This document shows positions 16,573-25,756 of a DNA stretch of 64,000 nucleotides, one piece after another. Under the pieces are notes generated by a model that was not told the DNA's origin, did not search any database, and saw only the letters and a list, made by a program, of their open reading frames with translations. Numbering within the stretch: the first letter of the stretch is position 1; every line of letters starts with the position of its first letter. The position numbers were made by a program, and so were the translations under genes. The DNA is from Rhodopirellula europaea 6C (lineage in GTDB: Bacteria > Planctomycetota > Planctomycetia > Pirellulales > Pirellulaceae), in contig NZ_ANMO01000006.1 of NCBI RefSeq assembly GCF_000338295.1, forward strand, positions 17,890 to 81,889, given 5' to 3'.

Positions 16573-19287
16573 ATGAACAAGCTGCAATCCAGAAGTGCCT
16601 CTGTGAAGACATCTCATCGTCGATGGATCCGAACGGGGATGACGCTCGCGATCCTCGGGATTCTGATCGGCTTGGCTTGGAAACCACGATTGGTTACCGA
16701 AAACTACCTTCGCGATGCCACTCACGTGATGGTGACCGACAGCGAAGTCCCCCCCGCTGGACCGCAAGTCGTTGACCTAGTTCGCGCAGACGCTTCTCAT
16801 CCAAAAGCAGATTCGCCTCGCCATCGCTGGTACATCGGTGGATTCCCGCTGGACGCTTATCAAGCTCGCATGTCTCACAACGAAGGCGACGATGGTTTGG
16901 ACCGTTGGAGCACGTTTGGCTTGGGATTATGGATCGACGTTTGGTTTTGTATTGGCGTTCTCGCGTTGGCCGGAATCGCGGCGTACCACATTCGCCCTGG
17001 ACAATCACCTTGGAACGTTTTGTGGTCGCCCAAACGAGAAGACAACACACGCTACCGTCGCGCATTGGTTGGTATCGCCTCGATCGGTTTCATCGCGACT
17101 GCCGCTCACTTTTACGAGACTCAGCGTCGTTTGCGGACGTTCGAGCGTGAAACAATGGTCACGTTGGTTCGATCGACCGACCATCCCATCGTGGCCAATT
17201 TGCCTCTCGCGTTTCGGGGTCCTTGGACCCACGCGTTCCAACTGCAATGCCATCCTGAATCGAACTTGGAATCGATTGACTGGAGCAACTACAAATCGCT
17301 CGACTTCGTCGCATTCAATGGCGAGATCGATGCGGCAACGCTGTTAGCGATCCAGGAGAACCCCTGGGTCACCGGCCTTCGCTGGAGCAACGTTCCCAGT
17401 GTCGAAGCCGCCAATTCGGTGCTGGCACATTTGCCGTCACTTCGCAGCGTCTCGATGTCATTTCGATCCGGCGAAGAAGCATCCGGGCAAGCATCCGATG
17501 CGAAAATTCAAGTTCAATCACTCGACCGACTGGCTTCCTTGTCGTTGCGTCGCATTCAAGCGTCGGCAATTTGCACAGAGGACCTTTTGGTGCCTTCGTT
17601 AGCGATTCTGGATATCCAAACCATCGGCCCCAGTCCACGATCGTGGTTGTTCGAGGACGCCAACCGATTGCAATCTCTCTCCGTTCGCCATCTGCGTCCG
17701 AATCGCAGAACGAACGCGGAAGAATTACAGATGACCGTTCGATTGATGCCCGCACTGACGGAGCTTTCAATCGACGCGGGCATTCCCGTCGATTTGAGCC
17801 TGCTCGAATTGCCACGTTTGACAAAACTGCATGGCATTGATTCTCACTCGATGCATTTCAGCAACCCGGACAGCGAAGAGGGTTACATCGCGCGAGTATC
17901 GTCGCTGAAGATGTCCGGTCTGAGTTCGCTAACGAAACTGGAATTGGCTGGCGAGAACTTTGACGATTGGGAGATCGAAGAGTGCCCACGTCTGCACGAT
18001 GTCCGAATCACCCGACCAGCGCCAGGCGGCTACGGTCGTTTTCGTCGAAGCAGGAGAGGTTGGGATGCGCCGCCTCAATTCGCCGGTGGTCGATTCTTTA
18101 CTTCGGTTGAATCCGGGCCGTCTGTATTGCCGCGAAAATCGACGAAGGGTTTGATGGCGTGGACCGCATCGCTGCCTTCGTTGCGCACACTGAGTTTCGA
18201 TGGCATGGACCTCACCATGTGTGAACTCTCGAAACTGAAATCTTGCTCCTACCTGAAATCTCTGACACTCGAAAATTGTCAACTTGACCCACGTCAACTG
18301 GAAGAGCTGCAAGTCGTTAGCACACTACGAGAATTGGCAGTCAGCGGTGCCGAGATAGATCCTGAAGTGATTCCGCGATTGCTTGCTATGCACGGAAATT
18401 GGGAAGTGCTGGAACTGCCTTGGGAAGAGCTGGACGAAATCCGAATCATCGACCAACCGCAACTCAGGCGGGCTTTCGGCACGAGAACACTCCGAGCCAA
18501 GCACATCGAATTGGTAAACTTGGAATCGTTGGTCAGCCGTTTGCGTGTCGCTCCCGGAGCCGAAACCGTTCGCTTGGTCAATCTGCCTCGTCTGACCGAA
18601 ATTGTCATTCGCCGTCCAAAGACAGATCTGATCGAAATTGAACGTGTGCCACATCTGTTGTCGTTCACCTTGGAACGAGGGGTTCTGAATTCGGCAGCGC
18701 TCAGTAGCCTGACGCAAAGTCGACAACTGCACTCATTGATCCTACCGGGCACCGACTATCCCGAGGGCTTGGGCAAACACTTCGCGTCATGGCCCGGACT
18801 ACAAGAAATCAACGTGATGGGAACCACGATTGGCGACGACGATTTGCGAGACCTGCCAAGTTTAAAAAACCTTCGACGTTTGCGTTTGGACTACACCGCA
18901 TTGACCGACAAGGGCATCTCGACGCTGGCACGTTGTACCCGATTGCAAAGCGTGTCCTTGATGGGACTCGAATTATCCAGTGCCGCGATTGAGCCGTTGG
19001 CGGCTTTGGCGTGGTTGATGGAATTGTCCGTGAACGAATCCATTTCGCTTCCTGATGCACTTCAGTCCATTCGCTTGATGCCCGATGAATGGGCCGCCGA
19101 AAGCACTGACCCGCGATTGGCTGAGAAGTGGTTCAACGGTATCCGTCCCGGTGCTAACCACGCGACGGAATTTTCCCGCCGTAGGTGGTCCCGCGGGCGG
19201 CGTCCACGCTGGGTGTCCAACGAAGAAAAGGGTTCCAACGAGGCGTTGGATTCGCAACGGTCGATTCCGCAGTTTGATGCAACGTGA
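16573..19287 (+). CDS. Membrane-anchored leucine-rich-repeat protein
   Basis: This protein of about 904 residues has an N-terminal membrane helix (GMTLAILGILIGLAW) and two more (LGLWIDVWFCIGVLALAGIA; ALVGIASIGFIATAAHFY). A long region of degenerate leucine-rich repeats runs to about residue 850 (for example LPSLRTLSFDGMDLTMCELS, LKNLRRLRLDYTALTDKGIS). LRR surfaces bind proteins; no catalytic domain is seen. ATG 16573 is used because the first membrane helix follows; in-frame ATGs at 16497 and 16366 are possible, and the 16271-16572 gap holds no other feature. The last 134 bases overlap the 3' end of the opposing O-antigen-ligase-like gene. Confidence 0.8.
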   Translation: MNKLQSRSASVKTSHRRWIRTGMTLAILGILIGLAWKPRLVTENYLRDATHVMVTDSEVPPAGPQVVDLVRADASHPKADSPRHRWYIGGFPLDAYQARMSHNEGDDGLDRWSTFGLGLWIDVWFCIGVLALAGIAAYHIRPGQSPWNVLWSPKREDNTRYRRALVGIASIGFIATAAHFYETQRRLRTFERETMVTLVRSTDHPIVANLPLAFRGPWTHAFQLQCHPESNLESIDWSNYKSLDFVAFNGEIDAATLLAIQENPWVTGLRWSNVPSVEAANSVLAHLPSLRSVSMSFRSGEEASGQASDAKIQVQSLDRLASLSLRRIQASAICTEDLLVPSLAILDIQTIGPSPRSWLFEDANRLQSLSVRHLRPNRRTNAEELQMTVRLMPALTELSIDAGIPVDLSLLELPRLTKLHGIDSHSMHFSNPDSEEGYIARVSSLKMSGLSSLTKLELAGENFDDWEIEECPRLHDVRITRPAPGGYGRFRRSRRGWDAPPQFAGGRFFTSVESGPSVLPRKSTKGLMAWTASLPSLRTLSFDGMDLTMCELSKLKSCSYLKSLTLENCQLDPRQLEELQVVSTLRELAVSGAEIDPEVIPRLLAMHGNWEVLELPWEELDEIRIIDQPQLRRAFGTRTLRAKHIELVNLESLVSRLRVAPGAETVRLVNLPRLTEIVIRRPKTDLIEIERVPHLLSFTLERGVLNSAALSSLTQSRQLHSLILPGTDYPEGLGKHFASWPGLQEINVMGTTIGDDDLRDLPSLKNLRRLRLDYTALTDKGISTLARCTRLQSVSLMGLELSSAAIEPLAALAWLMELSVNESISLPDALQSIRLMPDEWAAESTDPRLAEKWFNGIRPGANHATEFSRRRWSRGRRPRWVSNEEKGSNEALDSQRSIPQFDAT

Positions 19288-20641
19288 CCAGAACGCCGGC
19301 CATGGCGAACAGATACATGTGCACCATGTGAATGATGCCGACTTCGTGGAACATTCCATTGCACACGTAGCCGCTGAGTAATCCCAGCATCAAAATTCCG
19401 ATTGCTCGTCGATGGTCCTCGGGGACAGGATTCCAGAGAGTTGCTCGCATCTTTGAACCGGTTGCATCAGCATGCTTTGCGGATGCAAGCTGCCACGCCA
19501 GGCAGAACAAACTGATCAGCATCAACAAATGCATGCTGAATCCAAACAACCCCAAGTCCACCAGTGTCGACAAAAAGACGTTGTGTTGCATGTAGGGCCG
19601 AGCATTTTCCAAAGGCACACCGTGCCGGCGAATCGCGTGATAGGGTTCTGCCGCGTCGAAGTAGTTGCCATAGCCGTGACCACCCAACGGTCGGTCCAGA
19701 AACATCTCATAGGCAACCAAAGCCAATAGCGGTCGCAACTCGACGCTCTTCGCGGCATCGGCGGCGCTCAACGCCTTGTCGCGTTTCATGCTCATGATTT
19801 GGTCTTTTAATCCCATCGCCATCGCACCGCTGAACAAGACCACTCCAACGAGCGCGACGATCCGAACGCGGCGAGGAACGTAAATCAGGCCGATCCACCC
19901 CAACGCGGCGATGGCCCCCAACCACACGCTTCGTGTCAATGTTGAATAGCAACCGGCCAGCATCAGCAAAGCCAACATCGTGTACCAAGCTCTACCATGG
20001 CGACCGCTTTCGAGAAAGCGACTTGCACACGCGGCCAAAGCCAACGTCAATACAATTCCGTTGCCAGCCGGATTCAACAGCGGCCCGCGGCCTCGTCCGT
20101 AGAATTCCCAGACTTCGGGATCGTTGATGAACCGAGGGAACACCAGGGCTCGGACATCCAGCATTTCCATCACGCCGGTGAACGCCAGGTACGAACCCAT
20201 CGCGATCAACGCGGTGACCATTCGGTGGATATCTTCTCGAGTGAAGGTGGCGGTACGCATCACCGCGTAAACGCTGCACGGCAAAGCCATGTAGAACAAC
20301 CATCTCGCGATCGGCGGTTGTCCGTCACTGAACATGCCAAATCGCAAGCAGCTCAACAAAGTGATTCCGACGAGACCGACCACCACACCATCGGTTCGAG
20401 TCACGCGTGGCAGTTTATTCTCGCCTGTCAGAACACGAAAGACGGCGACTCCGATCACGGCCGCCCAAAGCAACCGATCCAAGCTGATTTGGACAAAACC
20501 ATTGAACGCAAAGAAGGCAGGTCCAAACACGGTCCCGAGAAACAACACCGCCATCACCAACGTCCACATGCGCGCGTTGTGCAAGATCGGGATGGACCAA
20601 GGAATGATCGCGAACAGAATTAGAATGAGAAGCAAGGTCAT
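19154..20641 (-). CDS. O-antigen ligase/polymerase-like polytopic membrane protein
   Basis: This 495-residue, very hydrophobic protein has many membrane helices. It has a large loop with RDKALSAADAAKSVELRP followed by GHGYGNYFDAAEPYH and MQHNVFLSTLVDLGLFGF, the pattern of the Wzy_C (WaaL/Wzy) domain where an Arg and a His sit in the periplasmic loops. Such proteins ligate or polymerise surface polysaccharide. The WecG/TagA glycosyltransferase at 22117 is a plausible partner. ATG 20641 was chosen over TTG 20650. Its C-terminal, low-complexity 45 residues (PTPRWNPFLRW... to GKIPSRG) lie on DNA that also codes for the LRR protein end, an unusual 134-base tail overlap. Confidence 0.85.
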   Translation of the reverse strand: MTLLLILILFAIIPWSIPILHNARMWTLVMAVLFLGTVFGPAFFAFNGFVQISLDRLLWAAVIGVAVFRVLTGENKLPRVTRTDGVVVGLVGITLLSCLRFGMFSDGQPPIARWLFYMALPCSVYAVMRTATFTREDIHRMVTALIAMGSYLAFTGVMEMLDVRALVFPRFINDPEVWEFYGRGRGPLLNPAGNGIVLTLALAACASRFLESGRHGRAWYTMLALLMLAGCYSTLTRSVWLGAIAALGWIGLIYVPRRVRIVALVGVVLFSGAMAMGLKDQIMSMKRDKALSAADAAKSVELRPLLALVAYEMFLDRPLGGHGYGNYFDAAEPYHAIRRHGVPLENARPYMQHNVFLSTLVDLGLFGFSMHLLMLISLFCLAWQLASAKHADATGSKMRATLWNPVPEDHRRAIGILMLGLLSGYVCNGMFHEVGIIHMVHMYLFAMAGVLVTLHQTAESTVANPTPRWNPFLRWTPSVDAARGTTYGGKIPSRG

Positions 20642-20899
20642 GCGGAACAATAGCTCACCCGATGGTTCCTCACCGCGTCCGCAGACGTTTCTCGATGAAG
20701 CGAATCATCAAGTTTGCCGGTTACAACGGTTAATCGCTTTGTAAGCGTCCTGCCAGTCGCATGCATCGAACTCATTCTCCCGAGCGAAACGTTCGATTCG
20801 ATCAGACAGGCGAACTGCCCTCCGCACTCGCCCGTTCCCGTTTGCCCGCTCGCGTCAGGAAACCCAGTGCCGCGCCGCGAAAATTGCCGTCGCTCCGCT

Positions 20900-22120
20900 A
20901 TGACTCAGCCGCTCCGCGCATGCGGTTTGGTGGGGTTGGTTGTGTGTGCGTGCCTGATCGCCGGTTGCTCTCATCCGGTACGTGCGTTGGTCGGCGGCAA
21001 CATGCGGATCGATGGCGACATGGGCGTCAACGGAGAAATGGGTGTCGATGGCGACATCAACATGAACGGCACGATGACCACGGTCAGCAAGACCGACAAC
21101 ACGGCGTCCCCAGTTCGTGCGGTCCAGATCAACGCCAAGTCGTCTGATTCCCAGTCGCGCATCGCGATCGTTGATGTGGACGGATTGCTGATCGACCAGA
21201 ACTTCAGCGGTTTTGGGTCGATGGGTGAAAACCCCGTCGCACTGTTCCGCGAAAAGATGCGACACATCGAATCTGACCCGACCATTTCCGCGGTCGTCCT
21301 GCGAATCAATTCGCCCGGCGGCGGAGTGACGGCATCGGACATGCTCGCCCACCAACTGCAGCATCTCAAATCCGAACGCAACATTCCGGTCGTTGCCTGC
21401 CTGATGACGACCGGCACGGGCGGTGCGTACTACTTGGCCACACACGCCGACGCAATCGTCGCGCATCCGACATCCGTTGTCGGTGGCATCGGGGTCATCC
21501 TGAACAACTACAACATGGAAGACACGTTGGGTCAGTTCAATATCGTTTCGCTGCCGATCAAATCAGGTGACAAGATCGATGTCGGATCACCTGAGAGGAT
21601 GATGCAGCGAGAAGAACGCGACCTGCTGCAATCGATGGCCGACGAATTCCACCAACGTTTCATTGAACAAGTCCGCTCGTCACGAGGCGATCGCTTGGTG
21701 ATCACCAGCAATGTTGACGATTTGGATTTGGATGATTCCGACGCGGGCAACCTGGACGCGGGTGATCTGGCTGGCGATGACGAGAAAAATGAAGCGACAA
21801 AGCCAAGCGATCTGGTCCCGTTTGATGGACGCGTCGTATCAGGCCTGCACGCTCAAAAGATCGGTTTGGTTGACCACACCGGATATCTCGACGATGCAGT
21901 TTCCTTGGCCGGACAGATGGCGGGACTGTCCTCGTCGCCAGCGTTGGTTCTTTTGCGACGAGACAACGATCGAGCGATGTCAGAATTTGACGTCACTCCC
22001 AACGTGCCGATGACTTCAATCTTGCCGATTCAATTACCCGGTCTGGATCGCAGCTCCATGCCAACGTTCCTGTACCTGTGGCAACCTGACCCGAGCATCG
22101 TCACCGCCAACGGCGGCTAG
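20900..22120 (+). CDS. SppA-like S49 peptidase-fold lipoprotein, catalytic residues altered
   Basis: This 406-residue protein has a lipoprotein signal (VCACLIAGC, Cys 23) and a hexapeptide-like repeat at residues 35-58. A ClpP/crotonase-fold S49 domain follows (AVVLRINSPGGGVTASDMLA; HADAIVAHPTSVVGGIGVI). In SppA the nucleophile Ser is in ASGGxY and the base Lys in SGxxKD. Here these read GTGGAYY (Thr 173) and SGDKID (Ile 226, Lys shifted by one), so classical Ser-Lys catalysis is doubtful. An acidic DLDLDDSDAGNLDAGDLAGD insert lies around residue 275. ATG 20900 is favoured because the signal peptide starts there. The stop overlaps the stop of the opposing glycosyltransferase (CTAG). Confidence 0.8.
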   Translation: MTQPLRACGLVGLVVCACLIAGCSHPVRALVGGNMRIDGDMGVNGEMGVDGDINMNGTMTTVSKTDNTASPVRAVQINAKSSDSQSRIAIVDVDGLLIDQNFSGFGSMGENPVALFREKMRHIESDPTISAVVLRINSPGGGVTASDMLAHQLQHLKSERNIPVVACLMTTGTGGAYYLATHADAIVAHPTSVVGGIGVILNNYNMEDTLGQFNIVSLPIKSGDKIDVGSPERMMQREERDLLQSMADEFHQRFIEQVRSSRGDRLVITSNVDDLDLDDSDAGNLDAGDLAGDDEKNEATKPSDLVPFDGRVVSGLHAQKIGLVDHTGYLDDAVSLAGQMAGLSSSPALVLLRRDNDRAMSEFDVTPNVPMTSILPIQLPGLDRSSMPTFLYLWQPDPSIVTANGG

Positions 22121-23058
22121 GCAGTCATGCCCCAGCTCTTGACCGTGTTCTTCCAATCGGTCGTCAAAGCGGAGCACAGGTAGCCGATGTTGGACATGTA
22201 TCGCGGAACCAATCGCTTTGGGTCGCTGAGCATTCTGTAGGCCCATTCCATGCCAACGCTTTGGAAAATCTTGGGGGCTCGCTTCGCCGTTCCGGCCAAA
22301 AAGTCAAACGACGCACCAAGTTGGATGCTGACGGGCACACCAATCCGAGCGGCATGTTCAGCGATCCATTGTTCACCTTTGGGCTGACCAAAAGCGACGA
22401 ACAACAAATCCGTTCCAGCGTCACGGATTCGCGCGTCTTGAGCGGCCTGCTCTTCCGCGGTGAGTTTGCGGAACGGAGGTGATTCGCAGCCGGCGATTTG
22501 CAGGCCCGGATACATCGCTTTCAAACGCTTGGATGCTTTCTCGGCGACACCAGCCTCTCCGCCCAAGAAGTAAACGCGGTGGCCACGTTGGGCGGCTCGT
22601 CCGCACAGGTGCACAATCAGTTCGCTACCGGCGACTCGTTCAGGCAACGGTCGGTCGGTCAATTTGCTGCGAGCGACAATGGGCTGACCATCGGCGAGCA
22701 CCAACGCCGCACGATGGGTGATTTGCTGAAGCTGCTGCGATTGATGGTGCAGCATGCAGTAGTTCAAGTTGGCAGTGATGACATACTGAGGCGTTCGAGC
22801 GGCGATCAATCGATCAATCGCATCAACCGATTGCCACATGTCCAACCGATCAAACGGCACATTCCAAACGTTGACGGTGTCACGCACACATGGCGGTGCG
22901 GTGACGACCGATTGCTCGATTTCCGTGACGACGGTCGTCTCAAATCTTGGCCTTGACTCAAATTTATCTGTGGCCGATCGCGAAGCCGACGGCACCACGA
23001 CCGAAGAGGCCGAAGTCGAGGAGGCGGGATAAGAACTGACGGGAGAAGCCGAATTCAT
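22117..23058 (-). CDS. WecG/TagA/CpsF family glycosyltransferase
   Basis: This 313-residue protein has a low-complexity Ser/Pro-rich N-terminus of about 60 residues. The GT26 domain follows, with blocks VITANLNYCMLHHQ, LVLADGQPIV, VYFLGGEAGVAEKASKRL and LLFVAFGQPKGEQWI. Family members transfer ManNAc or ManNAcA-type sugars (WecG, TagA) onto lipid-linked precursors of surface polysaccharide. In planctomycetes such genes accompany exopolysaccharide loci; the O-antigen-ligase-like gene at 19154 and the export protein at 44775 are possible partners. ATG 23058 starts the protein; an upstream start at 23115 would overlap the divergent gene's leader further. Confidence 0.88.
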   Translation of the reverse strand: MNSASPVSSYPASSTSASSVVVPSASRSATDKFESRPRFETTVVTEIEQSVVTAPPCVRDTVNVWNVPFDRLDMWQSVDAIDRLIAARTPQYVITANLNYCMLHHQSQQLQQITHRAALVLADGQPIVARSKLTDRPLPERVAGSELIVHLCGRAAQRGHRVYFLGGEAGVAEKASKRLKAMYPGLQIAGCESPPFRKLTAEEQAAQDARIRDAGTDLLFVAFGQPKGEQWIAEHAARIGVPVSIQLGASFDFLAGTAKRAPKIFQSVGMEWAYRMLSDPKRLVPRYMSNIGYLCSALTTDWKNTVKSWGMTA

Positions 23059-23209
23059 TGGGGACGTATTCGATGAGTGGTTGAAAAATCGATCCAACCG
23101 CGACAATCGGAACACCCGTCATTCAGAGAGGGCCCATGCCGCGATAGACTGCACGTTCAACCCTACGTCACGTTTTTTGACTTCACGCAAATTTGGCCCC
23201 AAGCAACGC

Positions 23210-24469
23210 ATGCTGATCTTCACACTTGAAGGATTCACCCCCGCTGCAATCTCCGCCTATGGGTCCTCTTGGAATCGAACTCCCGCCATCGATCAACTGG
23301 CGGCCGAAGGAACCACGTGGAACCGTGCCATCACTCCGGTCACGAATCCTCTCGAACAATGGGATCGCTGGGCAAAAGCATTGGCAGAAACTCCACGGGC
23401 AAAAGAGATCGTCGTGGTCACCGACGACCCTCGCCTGCTGGAACGCGAATCGGCGGCCGCGTTTGAAGAAATCGTCTTGCTGGAAAGCGACGTCGAGTCG
23501 GACTCCGAAAGCGAAACCGAGACCATTGAAATCGAAGACACATCGATCGGTCGCTTGACCGCCGTCGCCGCGGACCGATTGGCACAAGGCGACTCGGTCT
23601 GGTTGCATTCGCGGTTCCTAACACATTGCTGGGACGCGCCGCGAGAACTCAGCGATGATTCCGTCGCCGAAGAACCGGCCTACTACGCGGATGAATACGA
23701 AGAGGCCCCGCCAATCGAAACGGATGCGGCGGACGACATGGACGACTCTCCGGAAGAGGTGCCGTTCATGGTTCATTCAACCGCGCCACCGGATCATCGC
23801 ATCACCGCCGAAGACGATCCGGATTGGATCACGACATGGATGCGAACCTACGGTTGCCAAATCAAATTGGTCGACGCGATGCTCGATGTTTTGGACTCGG
23901 TGCTCGAGCCCGACGCGACGGTCGTGCTGGGTGGAACCAGCGGGTTTGCACTTGGTCAAAATGGTGGCATCGGACATCGAACCGGTCCGTGGCGGTCGTG
24001 CCATCTGCACGTGCCTCTGGTTTGCTCGGGCGGCTCGGGCCTGCGGTCTCGCATGGTCGCGTCCGCCGATGAAGTCGCTGCTGTAATCGACGCTCGGCTA
24101 TCCGACCCGAGCGGGGACCTCATGCCGGCCGAACGATTCGTTGCAGAAAACGTTGCGAACCCTGCAACGGAAGAATCTCAGCCCGACGAATCTTTGCGGT
24201 CGGATGCCACGTCGCCATCCCACAAAGCTCGTGTTATCACCCAGCATCGCAATGTCCCGATCGCGATCACGACCAACGATTGGTTCTACGTCCTCTCCGA
24301 AGAAGACGAGGCCGACGCACCATCGTTGCCAAGTGAATCCGATGATCGATGCCATCTGTATTTGAAACCCGACGACGTCGACGATTTCAACAACGTGGTG
24401 CGTTTGCGACTCGACGAGGCGGACCAACTTCACCAAATTCTTTTGAACGAATCGCATCGAGCAGAGTGA
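23210..24469 (+). CDS. Degenerate sulfatase/alkaline-phosphatase-superfamily protein
   Basis: This 419-residue protein has the N-terminal signature of a sulfatase without its chemistry. LIFTLEGFTPAAISAYG then TPAIDQLAAEGTTWNRAI match the sulfatase start (metal DD, then TPNLDxLAxEGxxF). However, the Asp pair is Leu-Glu, and the formylglycine core CxPSR is replaced by TNPLEQWD. Long acidic inserts (residues 98-108 and 150-185) break up the core. A late VVLGGTSGFALGQNGG block corresponds to the DHG-type metal region without its Asp-His. No signal peptide is seen, unlike most planctomycete sulfatases. The gene sits 3 bases before alanine dehydrogenase, so they are almost certainly co-transcribed. 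A regulatory or binding role is inferred. Confidence 0.65.
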   Translation: MLIFTLEGFTPAAISAYGSSWNRTPAIDQLAAEGTTWNRAITPVTNPLEQWDRWAKALAETPRAKEIVVVTDDPRLLERESAAAFEEIVLLESDVESDSESETETIEIEDTSIGRLTAVAADRLAQGDSVWLHSRFLTHCWDAPRELSDDSVAEEPAYYADEYEEAPPIETDAADDMDDSPEEVPFMVHSTAPPDHRITAEDDPDWITTWMRTYGCQIKLVDAMLDVLDSVLEPDATVVLGGTSGFALGQNGGIGHRTGPWRSCHLHVPLVCSGGSGLRSRMVASADEVAAVIDARLSDPSGDLMPAERFVAENVANPATEESQPDESLRSDATSPSHKARVITQHRNVPIAITTNDWFYVLSEEDEADAPSLPSESDDRCHLYLKPDDVDDFNNVVRLRLDEADQLHQILLNESHRAE

Positions 24470-24472
24470 CCC

Positions 24473-25558
24473 ATGATTGTTGGCGTGCCTTCGGAAATTA
24501 AGACCGACGAATACCGCGTGGGAATGCTTCCCGTCGGCGTGGCCGAACTGACACAAGCGGGGCACACCGTTTTGGTGCAAGCCGGCGCGGGGCTTGGATC
24601 GGGTCTGCCCGACCACGACTACCTTCGAGCGGGCGCCGAGCTGGTCGCCTCCGCAGAAGACATTTTCGCGAAAGCCGATTTGGTGGTGAAAGTGAAAGAG
24701 CCACAGCGGTCGGAATACGGATTGATCCGGCCCGGTCAGCTGGTCTTCACCTATTTTCACTTCGCCGCGGACGACACGCTGACCAAAGCGATGCTGGACA
24801 GCGGTGCGACCTGCCTGGCCTACGAAACACTTCGTGATGCATCGGGACAACTACCGTTGCTGACACCAATGAGCGAAGTCGCCGGTCGGATGAGCATTCA
24901 AGAAGGTGCGAAATACCTGGAACGCCCTCAGATGGGACGCGGCATTTTGCTGGGCGGTGTCCCCGGCGTTGCTCCAGCTCACATCACCATCCTTGGCGGC
25001 GGCGTGGTGGGTGCCAACGCCGCCAAGATCGCGGCCGGATTCCAAGCCGACGTGGCGATCCTGGACGTCAATCTCGATCGTTTGCGATACCTCGACGATG
25101 TGATGCCCGCCAACGTGAACACGCTCTACAGCGATCGTCACAACATCGTCGAACAACTCGAACGAGCCGACTTGGTGATCGGTTCCGTGTTGATCCCCGG
25201 TGCTCGAGCACCCAACTTGGTTCGGGCCGAAGACCTTCGCATCATGAAGTCGGGTGCGGTCGTCATCGACGTCGCCGTGGACCAAGGCGGATGCATCGAA
25301 ACCAGTCGCCCAACCACCCACAGTGAGCCGACTTACATCATCGATGAGGTCGTCCACTACTGCGTCGCGAACATGCCCGGAGCCGTCGGCCGAACCAGCA
25401 CGTTTGCATTGTGCAACGCGACGATGCGATGGGTCTCGAAAATTGCCGCGGCGGGAATGTCTGGTGTCTTACAAGACACCGGTCCTCTTCAATCCGCGAT
25501 CAACATCCACGAAGGCAAGATCGTCCACGAAGCCGTCTCCTCCGCCTATCAAGACTGA
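24473..25558 (+). CDS. ald: Alanine dehydrogenase
   Basis: This 361-residue protein is of full family length. It begins MIVGVPSEIKTDEYRVGMLP and has the substrate-binding VKVKEP and TYFHF motifs (family Lys and His). The NAD-binding ILGGGVVGANAAKIAAG with IDVNLDRL-like acidic end and the late GAVVIDVAVDQGG are typical of Ald. The enzyme interconverts L-alanine and pyruvate plus ammonia with NAD. It begins 3 bases after the sulfatase-like gene and ends at an intrinsic terminator (25585), marking a two-gene operon. Confidence 0.95.
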   Translation: MIVGVPSEIKTDEYRVGMLPVGVAELTQAGHTVLVQAGAGLGSGLPDHDYLRAGAELVASAEDIFAKADLVVKVKEPQRSEYGLIRPGQLVFTYFHFAADDTLTKAMLDSGATCLAYETLRDASGQLPLLTPMSEVAGRMSIQEGAKYLERPQMGRGILLGGVPGVAPAHITILGGGVVGANAAKIAAGFQADVAILDVNLDRLRYLDDVMPANVNTLYSDRHNIVEQLERADLVIGSVLIPGARAPNLVRAEDLRIMKSGAVVIDVAVDQGGCIETSRPTTHSEPTYIIDEVVHYCVANMPGAVGRTSTFALCNATMRWVSKIAAAGMSGVLQDTGPLQSAINIHEGKIVHEAVSSAYQD

Positions 25559-25581
25559 GCCTCAGGTCTTGTTGGCTGTTT

Positions 25582-25606
25582 GAGCTCTTCGCTCGAAGAG
25601 TTTTTT
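25582..25606 (+). terminator. Rho-independent terminator of the ald operon
   Basis: CTCTTC (25585-25590) pairs with GAAGAG (25595-25600) around a GCTC loop, with weaker outer pairs. Six T residues follow directly at 25601-25606, 27 bases after the ald stop codon. Confidence 0.75.
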
Positions 25607-25701
25607 GCCACAGAGATCACAGAGGGGATGCGTGTGATTTTCAGGTCCGACGCACTGCCTCGAACACCATCTCTGTGAACTCTGTGCCCTCTGTGGCAAA
25701 A
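25603..25701. repeat. Inverted 'CACAGAG' interspersed repeat
   Basis: Two 13-base arms, TTTTGCCACAGAG at 25603-25615 and its exact reverse complement at 25689-25701, enclose further CACAGAG-type copies (ATCACAGAGG; CTCTGTGAACTCTGTG). The whole can fold as one imperfect long hairpin. Sequences built from GCCACAGAG/TCACAGAG units are common dispersed intergenic repeats in planctomycetes and other large genomes. The rest of the 25559-25756 gap is unremarkable. Confidence 0.6.
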
Positions 25702-25756
25702 CCAATCCACACCAGACTCACAAAGAAAACAGCCCCCCTCGAAAGCCAACGGTGTG

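Noticed and set aside
25603..25701. Possible CRISPR-like array from repeated CACAGAG units
   Set aside because: The units are short, both direct and inverted, with no regular spacers and no cas genes; a palindromic interspersed repeat fits better.
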